Below are positions 22,835 through 34,960 of a stretch of DNA of 64,000 nt, piece by piece. The stretch is taken from positions 1 through 64,000 of the forward strand of contig JAIQDT010009240.1 of the NCBI GenBank assembly GCA_021521415.1, read 5' to 3'. Positions within the stretch are counted from its first letter, which is position 1, and every line of letters starts with the position of its first letter. The notes beneath the pieces are model-generated. The model did not search any database. It saw nothing but the letters and a program-made list of their open reading frames with translations, and was not told the DNA's origin. The translations under genes were made by a program, and so were the position numbers. This DNA is from Bidens hawaiensis (lineage: Eukaryota > Streptophyta > Magnoliopsida > Asterales > Asteraceae).

Positions 22835-25531
22835 TGTCACACCCTCAAATCCACTAACGGAGTTTTACCGTCAGAGGGTGTGAACTAACAGGATCGGAAT
22901 CATTAGTTACAATCAAACCATAAATAAAGTTTTTCAAGCCACGAAAACGTTTAAGTGTAAATAAATGCGGAAGCGTAAAAACCATAAGCCAAGCGTTACG
23001 TCACGCAGGACGACTTAAAACCCAATTGATAACAGTTTAAAACAAGTTTGCATAAACAATAGCGTATCAAATAATGCATGATCCTATACCGCGCACCCGC
23101 CTCGGCTACCTGAGAATAACATACTAAAAGTGTCAACACGAGGTTGGTGAGTTCACAAGTTTATATAAAATAAAGCGTTTAGCGTTTGCGTTTTGCGTTT
23201 AGCGTTTTGCGTTTAGCGTTATCAGATAGTGTTAAATCGATTATATATCTATAGGTAGCTAGCCTATAAAGCAAGTATTACTAAGTGTTCGACACCGAAG
23301 CTGACTGTTTATCATTTGCCTTGCCACAGGTCTATCCCAACCATGGTAATGTGTTAGCCAAGATTACACCCACTCGACCTCCAGTCGAGTTTAGCGTTGG
23401 GTGGGGTTTGTCAAACCCAATAGTATTACTCAACAGTGACTCACTATTATCCAATACTAAACGGTTCGATGTGTATGAAGGACTTTAGTTGTTTCGTTTG
23501 CCACTTAGCCTTTACAAGTGATATATAATTTCATAACAAAATCTAAAAGCGTTTTGGAGTATGTTATCTCCCCCAAGTGAAAAGCGTTTAAAAAGTTTAA
23601 AAGGGGAAAGTGAAACTCACTGTTTGCGAAGAATTCCAAAAACAAGTCACCCAAGTGATGCGCGTCACAGAAAAACTCTCGCTAGCGTTCTAAAACAACA
23701 AGGAGATTTTCTAAGTGTCGGAACTAATATCGAGTCTCTAGACTCGGCACATAATACCTATGCACAAGATACGTTTCGTGTTTCGTTTGTGAATCGTGTG
23801 TGTCTCAACAATCACATTAGTGATACGTTACGTGTGTGAACAACTATCTACGTGTCAAGTGTTAATGGTGTACATTACTAGCAATTATTCCCCGCAAGGG
23901 CAATTTGGTCAAAACCTAACAATTATCTAGCAATTAGCACGTTTCATGTATTTTCACAAAGTTCAGCAGCTAGTTTCATCAAGACAGAATTCTACTCGAA
24001 AGATTACTCTATTCAACAGATCATAGCATCTCAATTAAATCACCAAAAATCGTCACAAAAGCATACATGAGTTAGGTTTCCAGAACATATTTTATTGTAT
24101 TTTTATTCTACATAGTTTACTCATAATGATCAAAACATTACAACAAACTCACAGCAGTCAAATTCATGCGCAACAGAATGTTATTTGTTATTTCCGTTAA
24201 ATGAAAAATCTAATTAATGCAAAACTAATTGGGTTAGGTTCTTAACTCAACAAGTTAACCTTCAGAAGTGGAACCAACCCATTTGGTCTTGTAGTTCATG
24301 AGATATGCTAATTACAAAACAACTTAACAGCAGGTCTCACAATTCAGATTTGCACTTCAGTTTTGTAAAATCATAAAGATTAACTTTTACTCGTCCAAAA
24401 ATTACAAACTTGGACTTTATAGAAACTAGACTCAACATAGCACCCTGTAGTGTTAACAACCTCAACCAATTTCCAAATTAACAATTAGTTACAGTTGTCT
24501 AAACATAACTTACAATCTGTCCAGTACCAGTTTTGACCTTTAATCACATTTAAATCATTTGACCAACCAAAACACCTCCAAATTAGACGTGGTTGGACTT
24601 TCTGAAAACTAGACTAAGAGTACTACCTTGTAGACTCATAATTAGCTCAGTTTGCTTTTATATTCAACAAGTTACACCTCGCTCAAGTTTAACAATCACT
24701 GCTGTCAAAACTCAGCAAGCATAAACAATCATCTAACATGCATCCTAAGCATACAACATAACTCAAAACATGTAATATACATAATCAATCATAGAAATCA
24801 GTAGTAACCCTCTAGGGTTTACAAACAATCAATGATTCAATGATCTTTCACCGTTCAAAATCACATTTGATTATCAATATCAATAACTAACACATAATCA
24901 ATTATCCTCTAGCAATTATCAAGCATAAGAACACTTATTCATAATTTTCGTGACCTAGGGTTTTAGATTAACCCATTCAAAATCAAAATTAAACATAAAG
25001 GATGCATAGGATAGTTGTTTATACCTTCCTAGCACCTTAATCTTCAATAAACTTGAACAATTCTTGTATGTATGTGTGTGTGTGATTGACGGCAGCCAAG
25101 AGCAAGGGGAGGGGGGGGGGGGGCGATCGGTTGAGAGGGAGAGAGGGGAGGTTAGGGTTTATTGATATTATTAATAATAACATGTTACATCAAGGCCCCT
25201 CCATTTCTAAATATTATTTTTCTAGCTTAATTTAACTTGTTTGCATCTTGAGTTAACGTTCCATACAATGTTATCACATAACACATAAGTCTAACACATA
25301 ATTATCACATAATTATTGTTTTGATGTTTTTCGTTTATTCACCAATGGTTTGCGTCAACTCGTTTGCGTTTCGGTGCAATTCCCGAAAGACTACACATGT
25401 AGTAATTGTCAAGCGTCATTTAAAACCTTTTTTTAAATGTAATGAGATGTGCGTTCTAGATCAAGTGATCTTAAGTTTGAATTGACGGAGTTTGAGTTAA
25501 CGGAGTTAACCTGAAATTGACGAGTGTCACA
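22835..25531 (-). repeat. Solo gypsy LTR (2,697 bp) inside the copia integrase-RT linker
   Basis: It is bounded by TGTCACACCC and GAGTGTCACA and flanked by the exact 5-bp duplication GGTTG (22830-22834 and 25532-25536). Excising it with one duplication restores the copia frame. The sequence matches the reverse complement of the 5' LTR at 57891-60582 and the LTRs at 31605-34288 and 40000-42653. It has no internal element sequence, so it is the product of LTR-LTR recombination. It holds a GCGTTT short-repeat array (23174-23221), a conserved 5' splice site (minus, AGGAAG|GTATAAA near 25024-25036) and a G run near 25110. The readings inside it are spurious. Confidence 0.93.
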
Positions 25532-27057
25532 GGTTGACACTAGCAACCAACAAGAGGTTGTTGAAAATGATCGAATGGTTGATCAAAACACACAAAACGT
25601 TCGCAAATCTGGTAGAATTAGCACCCCACTTGAAAGATATGGATTTTTCATGGATGGATGCTATGTGGTAGATTCGGATGAACCCAGCACATACCGAGAT
25701 TCAATGTCACAATCTGATTGTGATAAATGGCTGGAAGCCATGAACGTTGAGATGCAATCCATGCATGATAACCAAGTACGGGACTTGGTTATACCACCTC
25801 TAAATTCCAAACCGGTTGGAAGTTAGTGGGTTTCACTCAAACTCAAGAAGAAAACCGATATGCATGGAAACCTGGATACTTATAAAGCTAGACTTGTAGC
25901 AAATGGTTTCACTTAAACTCAAGGGATTGATTATGATGAAACTTTCTCGCCCGTGGCGATGCTAAAGTCTATAAGGATATTGTTTGTCATAGCTGTATAT
26001 TATGACTTTGAGATATGGAAAATGGATGTCAAAACTGCTTTTCTAAATGGACACCTTGAGGAAGATGTCTATATGGTTCAGCCTGAAGGTTTTTTCGATC
26101 CATAACATCATAATAAAGTATGCAAGTTAAAGAAGTTAATCTATGGAATGAAACAAGCATCTAGAAGTTGGAATCACCGTTTTAATGATGAAGATAAGAA
26201 ATTTGGATTCATCAAAAATGCTGATGAAGCTTGTGTGTATAAGAAAGCTAGTGGGAGCATCATTACCTTTCCGGTATTATATGTCGATGACATATTACTA
26301 TTTGGAAATGACATTCCAACCTTGGAAGGTGTAAAAGCCTGGCTTGGAAGTTGTTTTTCCATCAAGGATCCTGGTGAAGCCGCCTATATTCTGGGAATAA
26401 GGATCTATAGGGATAGATCAAGGCGGTTGATAGGTTTAAATCAAAGTGCATACATTGACAAAATCTTGAAAAGGTTCAAGATGGAAAACTCTAAGAAAGG
26501 TTTGGTACCTATTCAAAGAGTAACAATATTGAGTGCATCTCAATGTCCAAGCTCAAAGGATGAGCAAGACAAAATGAAAGGAATCCCATATGCATCTGCT
26601 ATAGGATCCATCATGTATGCCATGATATGCACCAGACCAGATATGTCATGCGCTTTGAGCTTGACAAGTAGATACCAACAAAATCCGGGAACTAGCCATT
26701 GGATAGCGGTTAAGAGCATATTGAAGTACCTTAGTAGGACTAAGGATATGTTTCTAATATATGGCTCTGGTGTGGAGGAACTCGTTGTAAAGGGTTACAC
26801 AGATGAGAGTTTCCAAACTGATCGAGATGATTCTCGATCACAATCAGGATATGTCTTCGTTCTAAATGGTGGTGCTGTCTCTTGGAAGAGTGCAAAACAA
26901 GACGTGGTAGCCTTGTCCACTACTGAATTAGAATACATTGCCGCCTCATTGGCAGCTCAAGAAGCTGCGTGGATTAGAAAGTTCATTGCCGACCTAGGGG
27001 TAGTCCGTACCATTCAGGACCCTCTAGAAATCTTTTTTGACAACGAGGGTGTGATTT
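25532..27057 (+). pseudogene. Copia reverse transcriptase and RNase H
   Basis: After a linker (R-K-S-G-R-I-S-T-P) RT starts with in-frame stops near 25825, 25914 and 26103, around [21 protein letters not shown] and Y-G-M-K-Q-A-S-R-S-W. From 26148 it is open for 328 codons, with the intact active-site box LYVDDILLFGND (about 26280), I-G-S-I-M-Y-A-M-I-C-T-R-P-D, and RNase H residues in G-Y-T-D-E-S-F-Q, S-W-K-S-A-K-Q and S-T-T-E-L-E-Y. Family sequence ends near D-N-E-G-V-I-S-S (27057); the last codons and everything after them belong to the gypsy 2 LTR. Confidence 0.88.
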
Positions 27058-27623
27058 CAAGTTTGAAAAGAGAGATGGATAAGGCTTGTAGTATGGTGAA
27101 TGATGATTATGATGGATACGATAGATTTGAATAGGTTCACTAGATATTTTGACCATTAGTATAAGTTTAGGATTAGTCTAGGTGGCTAGGAATGAGATTA
27201 GGTGTTTAGATGATGTTTCTATGGAGCGTTAGTACATTCATGTACCGATAACGTAACACAACAAAGGATTTTTAAAGTAACACTATGCGCTCGAAACCCG
27301 TTTCTATGTTGTTGATATTTAATATAAAAATTATAATATATAATATTAGTACAACAAGGAATTTAAACTTCCCAGTTCATCAAAGTATACATATTCGAAT
27401 CGATTAAAAGTATCACCAACGCCCGTGTCTATCAGATCGGATAACATCCGATAGTCCGAGTAATTACTTTAAATAACTTATATGTAATGCAATATTATGC
27501 ATGTGAGGGCCTGTGCTAGATTAAATCTAATTAAACTTTACAAAATTTAATCTAGAGGGAATAAACATAAAGAAATCATGTTTACTCGTTGTACAGAAAC
27601 GACTTAATTTACGAGGTGTCACA
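27058..27623 (-). repeat. Gypsy 2 3' LTR, truncated
   Basis: These 566 bp align along their whole length with 38941-39521, differing by point changes and a small internal duplication (GGATTAGTCTA) present only in the right copy. The piece ends GAGGTGTCACA, next to the purine tract TTCTCCCCAT (minus: ATGGGGAGAA). The left edge abuts copia RNase H. Confidence 0.8.
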
Positions 27624-30600
27624 TTCTCCCCATGTTATTAAAATTTCGTCCTGAAATTCAGTTCGTGTCATAAGTAGGTGTGTTTTCTAATAGGTGAGGA
27701 GATTTTCTTTTCATTTCCTCCTCGCACTCCCAAGTAAGATATTGGCCGCGTTTCGAGTTCCAACGAACATTGGCTAGTTTAATATGTTTTCGTCAAAGCT
27801 TTTGGACTTTACATTCTGACACTACAATTAATTCCTCTACATAATAGAGTATTATCTATACGAACTTTGTTAGGGGAAATAATCCGTGTTTTATGAGATT
27901 GACACTCCCCTTTTTTTTATTGCATACGTTAAAGGTGTCGTGAATACTGCTCGGATCCTAGGTTAGTTTTCGTTTGTAAGTCGCATGACCCACCAGTTCT
28001 AATATTAGGTTGACACTAGGTTTGTGGTACACTCTTGAGGAATACAGTTAGTAGATCACATAATTGTTGGATTTTATAAAATTACACCAAAAGCATGTCA
28101 TAGGCGTTCTCTATTTCCCATTTTATGTCAAGGGAATGCTAATGAGGGTGGTCAAGCCGATAGCACAAATTGTTTTAAAGAGTTATCTTGACCAAGAATT
28201 TAGTAGTCAAGACTGCAATACTTTGAATTGGTTGGGCGTGAGCAGTTGTGAAAGATTCTATTACTAGATTCAAAACTCCATCTCGCGTAGAATAATACTT
28301 TAAGTTGGTATTGTTTTCATACCGTTTGGTTTAACAATGCACATGCGGGGAGACTTTCATGCAGATATATAGGGAATCCATCGCATGGAAATGAGAGTAT
28401 AAAATTAATTATTGTGATCAATAGTTCTCAATACCTCAAATGATTTGATTGCGGATGTGCATACAACCAACGGAACCGATAGGTTTCAATATATTAGCCC
28501 CCGGAGACGCGATTTATCCATCTCTGGTAGTTTATGAAGAGAGTTAACTTCGTCATTAAATACTCACTAGCTAATGAAAATTTTGAATATCCTTGTTTCA
28601 CATTCTTAGTGCATTTGCTTGTATCAAAGAACGTTAGTCTAAATCCGTGTGGAATACGCCATGTATCTATGGGTTGATGATCGCATATTGGATGTATGGT
28701 TTGATAAAAAAATTTAAAGGAAAATAAATACTCAGCGGCATGGGTTTATTAAGAAATCTAAAGCATATAGGGATTATGTCATATCATAAAGGAATTTTAG
28801 TGTTTCGCTCATTGACGTGTCTAGCTTCATTGTCAAAGCCAATATATGACGTAGTTATGGGCATGACCTGTTAGTAGTCTAGTCTGTACGTAACACATGT
28901 GTCTAGTAATACTTTTATAGGGATTTAGACATGGAGAGTCTTGCTTTAAAAATTGATTAGAGGGTCAACTCAAATTATCAACTACTCGATAATTTGGTAT
29001 GTGTCCTGAAGTATAGAGTTTATTAGCTTCGAAACGTTAACATGGAAATTAATTGGGTTACCTATTAATCCATTGAAGATTTTGATGGGGAAGGATAGCA
29101 TTTGTGGTATATACTCTTAACATAGAGGTTAACAATGATGCCACGAAAGGGATTGTCTATTTCTAGTTATTAGGATTTGCACGAGAAACTTATGAAGATA
29201 GGTGCGTAATATTCAAGGTACGCATAGGAGAATGTGCTTACTATTTGATTTATATCGCAAATCATAGATATCAGCATGGAAAGCGAATGAGTATGGTCGT
29301 AGACTTCGAAGTTTTTTCTTTTAGACATGGAAGAAGCCCTTCATGAACAATGGTAGTTTTTGGGCTTATGATAATTAAAATGGATTAGAAGACTCTAGAA
29401 TGCGATTATCATAATTTATGAGGCTTATAGTGGATTAGGAAGTCTTATGACGTTATGAGCCTATCGATACTAATGATCATTTCAAACCTTTAGTGTCAAA
29501 GTTTGTTTATTGGATTTGATCCGTAGATGCCAATGCCAATTACCTCAAGCGGGTACTAGGAAATCAATGGTTAGGGAAAAGAATATTTAACTATTTTGCC
29601 GTGTTTTGATCGAGAATGGATTTAAAGGCCGCATCGTTGTATTGGTTTTCATAAAGTCAACCAATAAGACGCTTGATATACAAACGATACGAAGAAACAG
29701 CTGGACACGACCTTTGTCGAATCCCCAAGGTTTATAAATGAATATAAATAAGCAAATAATTAGCCATGTAATACAAGAGACTCAAATGACCATGAAGATT
29801 AAATAAGGAAATATATTTTTTTATTGGAACAAGCTAGCAAAAGAATTTCGAAACCATATGTATGTATGTTTATATGTGTCTTGAATATTCCAAAATATTA
29901 CGGAATGAATTTTAAAATAAACATATTGCTCATGTTTATGGAGAACTCGCTCACAAATTTTTATATATCTATTACTAGATTATATAAACGTTGTGAGGTT
30001 TTGATAAGTATAGACATTATTAAAATTCGAAAACGAAAAAGTTATAAAGTGTTAAAAAAATTTGCTCTTATGGCTGACATGGCGTTTTGAAAGTTCGGGT
30101 TAAAAGACAATACACTTACATAAAGATGATAGTCCTGAATTGAAAAAATAGGTTTTTGATTTTCTTTTTTTTTTTAATTTGGAAAACCATGTGGTACATA
30201 CATCTTTATAAAAGAAAGTTACTCGAATTGAATGAGATTTGAATGTGACATGAGTGCATGAATAATACCACTTAGTGTGAAATCAAGAGGTTTAAAAATG
30301 TTGCTTGGATTTATTTTAGAGGATGTTAGTTCAAGTCTTAAGCGAAACTAGCAAGTTTGAGGATGATTGGAACTAAACTGCCATGCATAATCAGAGTAAG
30401 AATAAGTAGGAAAAATTTTGAGAGAAAGTTATAAACAAAAGTCATAATAGATGAGCTTGGTACATAAGAATTTTATAAGCATTAGAGAATGTAATCCTTT
30501 TCAATTAATTATATTTTTTTTATGAAAGACAGCTTAATGATGTTTATAATGATAGACGTGGGGTTCTATCAACATGTTAAATGAAGTAATTGGTTGTCAG

Positions 30601-31599
30601 TGACCAATTTGAGTGTTGTCAGAACGATTAATATACATATATATTTTTGAAAAACCACGTGGACTTTATTGAAAATTTATGGACTTTGATGCTTATGTGA
30701 TGTGAGTGTCGGGATAGAAATTCGATAGCACAAGATCATACAATTCAGTTAGGAAATTTCAGGGAGAGTTTCTTGAGTCGTTCAAGTTTAAAAGCTTTAG
30801 TAAGACTAGATAAATATCTAGGTGGTTACAAATTTTGGTGGCCACATAAGGCTCAATTTTAAGAACTCATAGTCACGATTAGAATTGGACGCATGATCAA
30901 AGTTACTGAGCTTGATAATAAGAGTATGGTAAGCATCCGTGAATGAAATCATTTCTCGTCCAAATTAGGTATTAACACCTAGTGATCATTGCGATGACAT
31001 ACGGCGGGCCCTATTATCATGACGAATGAAGCAATTTATCTATGGCTATAAATCAAAACCTTGTCCAAGAGATTAATACCTTTTCATCTGGTAATTAAGG
31101 AACGTTGGAGGAATGCCGATAAACGCAAGCAACATGTTACAAATGACAGTCGTCAAGAAATAAAGTGAATAATCTACGTAAAGCGTAAGACGAATGAGAA
31201 AACATGTGTGTGTTAAGACAGCTCAACACATGGTAAAATGTTCTAACGAACGGAAGGTACATATGAACATTTTAGGCATATGCGAACGAAGTGGGTATTG
31301 ATTTCACTTGCCTAGAGGGTCCATCTATGGCAAAGCTACTAAGAAGTGTGAGCGAAAGTTTTACTTCAAATGGTAAGATTCCACTTACAATCGAAGCGAG
31401 AAAATTTATGTTGTACTGTGTCATATAACACGCCGGCCGCAAAGAAGTTGAGTTTCTCAATTTGAGAGTAAGATTACTAGAAATCTTTCAGAAACGTTGA
31501 ATGGATTGAGGTAGTGTAGTCACCAACTAACATGTGTAATAGGAAACACACATAGCAAATAATGGGGGCATAGTTTATGAGAGAAATATTATTTACCGT
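27624..31599 (-). other. Decayed internal region of gypsy 2 (3' half)
   Basis: Only 27640-27800 is recognisable: on the minus strand it resembles the end of the gypsy chromodomain (compare F-T-W-E-S-E-D-Q-M at 34422-34697), with frame breaks. From about 27830 to 31599 I see AT-rich sequence with no convincing ORF or domain on either strand; it may be pol eroded beyond recognition or a non-coding spacer. Short readings here have no family signature. Confidence 0.45.
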
Positions 31600-31604
31600 T
31601 ACTT

Positions 31605-34288
31605 TGTCACACCCTCAAAATCCACTAACGGAGTTTTACTGTCAGAGGGTGTGAACTAACATGATCGGAATCATTAGTTATAATCAAACATCATAAGTAA
31701 AGTTTTCAAACCACGAAACATTTAAGTGTAACTAAGTGCGGAAGCGTAAAATCATAAACCAAGTGTTGCGTCACGCAGGACGACTTAAAACCCAAATAAA
31801 TAACAGTTTAAAAACAGTTTGCAAAAAAAACATAGAGTGCAAAGTAATGCATGATCCTATACCGCGCGCCCGCCTCGGTTACCTGAGAATAACATACTAA
31901 AAGTGTCAACACGGGGTAGGTGAGTTCATAAGTTTATATAAATAAAGTGTTTGCGTTTGCGTTTTGCGTTTTGCGTTTGCGTTACCAGATAGTGTTAAAT
32001 CAATTATATATCTATAGGTAGCTAGCCTATAAAGCAAGTATTACTAAGTGTTCGACACCGAAGCTGACTGTTTATCATTTGCCTTGCCACCAGGTCTATC
32101 CCGACCATGGTAATGTGTTAGCCAAGATTACACCCACTCGACCTCCAGTCGAGTTTAGCGTTGGGCGGGGTTTGTCAAACCCAGTAGTACTACTCAACAG
32201 TGACTCACTATTATCCAATACTAAACGGTTCGATGTGTATGAAGGACTTTAGTTGTTTCATTTGCCACTTAGCCTTTACAAGTGATATATAACTAAATAA
32301 CAAAATCTAAAGCGTTTTGGAGTATGTATTCTCCCCCAAGTGAAAAGCGTTTAAAAGAGTTAAAAGGGGAACGTGAAACTCACTGTTTGCGAAGAATTCA
32401 AAAACAAGTCACCCAAGGGATGCGCGTCACAGAAAATCCTCACTAGCGTTCTAAAACAACAATGAGATTTTATAAGTATTTAAACTACGAGTGAGTCCCT
32501 AGACTCGACACATACTACTTATGCATGAGATGCGTTTCGTGTTTCGTTTGTGAAATAAGTGCGACTCTACAAACACGTTAGTGATACGTTACATGTGTGA
32601 ACAACCACTTAAGTGTCAAGTATTAACATTGTACATTACTAGCAATTATCCCCCAAAAGGGCAATTTGGTCAAAACATAGCAAACATCGATCGGTTATGC
32701 ACTTTTCATGACAATTTAAATAATACAGCAGCTAAATTATCCATGCAGATTTTCACTCAACAAGATTACTCTTATTAATAAATTCTAACAAGTCAAATAA
32801 ATCACCAAAAATCATCACAGAAGCACATGTGAGTTAGGTTTCTAAACCTATTTTTATTATATTTTTATCATATATAGTTTTATCACAAAGATCAAAACAT
32901 CACAGCAAACACAGAACAATCATTATCATGCGCAACAGAATGTTATTTGTTATTTCCGTTAAATGATAAATCCAATTAATGCAAGACCAACTGGGTTACG
33001 TTCTTAACTCAACATGTTAACTTCTAGAAGTGGAACCAACCCATGTGGTCTTGTGGTTTATGAGATATGATAATTACAAAACAGCCTAACATCAGGTCTC
33101 ACAATTCAGATTTGGACTTCAGTTTTGTAAAATAATAAAAGTTAACTTTTACTCGTCCAAAAATTACAAACTTGGACTTTTTAGAAACTAGACTCAACCT
33201 AGTACACTGTAGTGTTAACAATCTCGACCAATTTCCACATTAACATTTAGTTACAGTTGTCTAAACATAACTTACAATCTGTCCAGTACCAGTTTTGACC
33301 TTTAATCACATTTAAATCGTTTGAGCAACCAAAACACCTCCAAATCAGGCGTGGTTGGTTTTTCTGGAAACTAGACTCAGAGTACTACCTTTTAGACTCA
33401 TAAATAGCTCAGTTTGGTTTTATATTTAACAAGTTACATGTCGTTCAAGTTTAACTATCTCTGCTGTCAAAACTCAGCAAGCACAAACAATCGTCTAACA
33501 TGCATCCTAAGCATACGACATATCTCCAAAGATGCAATAAACATAATTATCCATAGAAATCAGTAGTAACCCTCTAGGGTTTACAAACAATTAATGATTT
33601 AACAATCTTTCACCGTTCAAAATCACATATGATCATCTAAATCAATAACCAACGCATAATCATTCATCATCTAATCAAAACTAAGCATATGAACACTTAA
33701 CACATGATATTCAAGAATTAGGGTTTCATGTTTATACCTTAAAAACGCAGAAACACGCAAGAGGAAGGTGAGAGATGCTTAGAAACAAGTGCGGGATGCT
33801 CCGATTATGAAGAACCAAGCCAAAACGAAGGTGATATGGTGGTGGTGATGGCTGCCGTCGCAAGAGGAGGGGGGAAGGGGCCCGATTGGGTGAGAGGGAG
33901 AGGGAGGGAGTTAGGGTTTTTAATATTATTAATAATAATATGTTACACCAAGGCCCCTCAACTTCTAATTATTACTTTTCTAGCATAAAATAACTTGTTT
34001 GCTTCTTGAGTTAGTGTTCCATACAATATTATCAAATAGCACATAAGCCTAACACATAATTATCAAATAATTATTGTTTGGATGTTTTTCGTTTATTCAC
34101 CAATAGTTTGTGTCAACTCGTTTGCGTTTCGGTGCAATCCCGAAAGACTACACATGTAGTAATTGTCAAGCGTCATTTAAAACCCTAGTTTAAATGTAAT
34201 GAGATGTGCGTTATAGGTCAAGTGATCTTAAGTTTGAATTGACGGAGTTTGGATTAACGGAGTTAACCTGAAATTAACGAGTGTCACA
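31605..34288 (-). repeat. Gypsy LTR (3' LTR of the truncated insertion)
   Basis: These 2,684 bp run TGTCACACC...GAGTGTCACA and are closest to the solo LTR at 22835-25531. The outer neighbour is a purine tract (minus CATGGGAATGA) followed upstream by chromodomain coding, as expected for a 3' LTR. It keeps the splice donor (minus TTAAG|GTATAAAC near 33732-33742) and a short GCGTTT array (31945-31984). Confidence 0.88.
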
Positions 34289-34815
34289 TCATTCCCATGT
34301 TGAAAGAATTTTCGTCCCGAAAATTTGAGTCAAGTCGCGATGGGTGTCTGAAAAAGCCAGAAAAATTTTCAGTTTGTCATATCATCCCCTAGTAGAAAGA
34401 AATTTCGTCCCGAAATTTAATTCATACCTCTGGTGATTTCTGACGGTTTGACGGGTTTCGTGGTTTTCGGTGTTTGGTCAACCCTTCAAAAAGGTGAGGA
34501 TACTTTTTCATCATTTGGTCCTCGCTTTCCCACGTGAACTCTGGTCCACGTCTCGAGTTCCAACGAACCTTAACGATTGGAATTTTGCTGTGCTTGAGTG
34601 TTTTGGTTTCCCAATCCAAAACTTCGACTGGTTCTTCAATGAAGCGTAGCTGTTCATCAACTTGCAAATTCGTCCAAAGGAACTTCTTGGGTTTCATCGG
34701 AAAGGCATTTCTTCAAATTGGATACATGGAATACATTGTGTACGCTACTGAGTTCCGTTGGTAAATCCAGTCGGTACGCTACCGGACCAATGCGCTCAGT
34801 TATCCGGTAAGGGCC
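34289..34815 (-). pseudogene. Gypsy pol C-terminus with chromodomain
   Basis: The 91-codon reading (34697-34422) contains E-Q-L-R-F-I-E-E-P-V, I-P-I-V-K-V-R-W-N and E-F-T-W-E-S-E-D-Q-M, the pattern of the chromodomain at the integrase C-terminus of chromoviruses (Tekay/Del type). Chromodomains guide insertion into particular chromatin; that is known for the class. It is only the last part of pol; the rest is absent. The reading ends about 130 bp before the LTR. Confidence 0.8.
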
Positions 34816-34817
34816 AA

Positions 34818-34955
34818 CGTATCATTAGTTATAATCAAACCATAAGTAAAGTTTTCAAACCACGAAAACATTTAAGTGTAAATAAGTGATTTCGATCCTG
34901 TTAGTTCACACCCTCTGACGGTAAAACTCCGTTAGTGGATTTTGAGGGTGTGACA
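34818..34955. repeat. Fold-back LTR end
   Basis: 34818-34888 is LTR sequence in the same orientation as the main LTR (compare 31671-31740). 34893-34955 is the terminal 63 bp in the opposite orientation, ending GGGTGTGACA. The two pieces are neighbours in the normal LTR, so one has been flipped relative to the other. Confidence 0.85.
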
Positions 34956-34960
34956 TACTT

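Larger units (their letters stand above)
19412..27057 (+). mobile_element. Ty1-copia element, 3' truncated, interrupted by a solo LTR
   Basis: The plus-strand order is LTR/leader, gag with CCHC knuckle, protease, integrase, RT, RNase H, which is copia order (integrase before RT). A solo gypsy LTR at 22835-25531 splits integrase from RT. The element stops at about 27057 inside or just after RNase H, where gypsy 2 LTR sequence begins, so its 3' LTR is missing. Several stops and frameshifts make it non-functional. The left boundary is approximate, set where alignment with the host T-family gene ends. Confidence 0.85.
31605..34955 (-). mobile_element. Gypsy-derived insertion with inverted U5 tips at both ends
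   Basis: It is flanked by the exact 5-bp duplication TACTT (31600-31604 and 34956-34960). The left end starts TGTCACACCCTCAAAATCC; the right end is its inverse complement for about 63 bp with two differences. Minus-strand order is inverted LTR tip (34955 to about 34893), the 68 bp that normally precede that tip (about 34888-34818), the 3' end of gypsy pol (34815-34289) and a complete LTR (34288-31605). There is no 5' LTR body and no PBS. The duplication shows that it integrated as a unit. Confidence 0.85.

Noticed and set aside
25105..25125. G-run near 25110 as a G-quadruplex switch
   Set aside because: A homopolymer G tract of variable length in two LTR copies (also near 42228) and absent as such in the others; likely slippage in the leader.
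31272..31460. 62-codon minus-strand reading in gypsy 2
   Set aside because: No family signature and no continuation in neighbouring frames; compatible with chance in eroded sequence.
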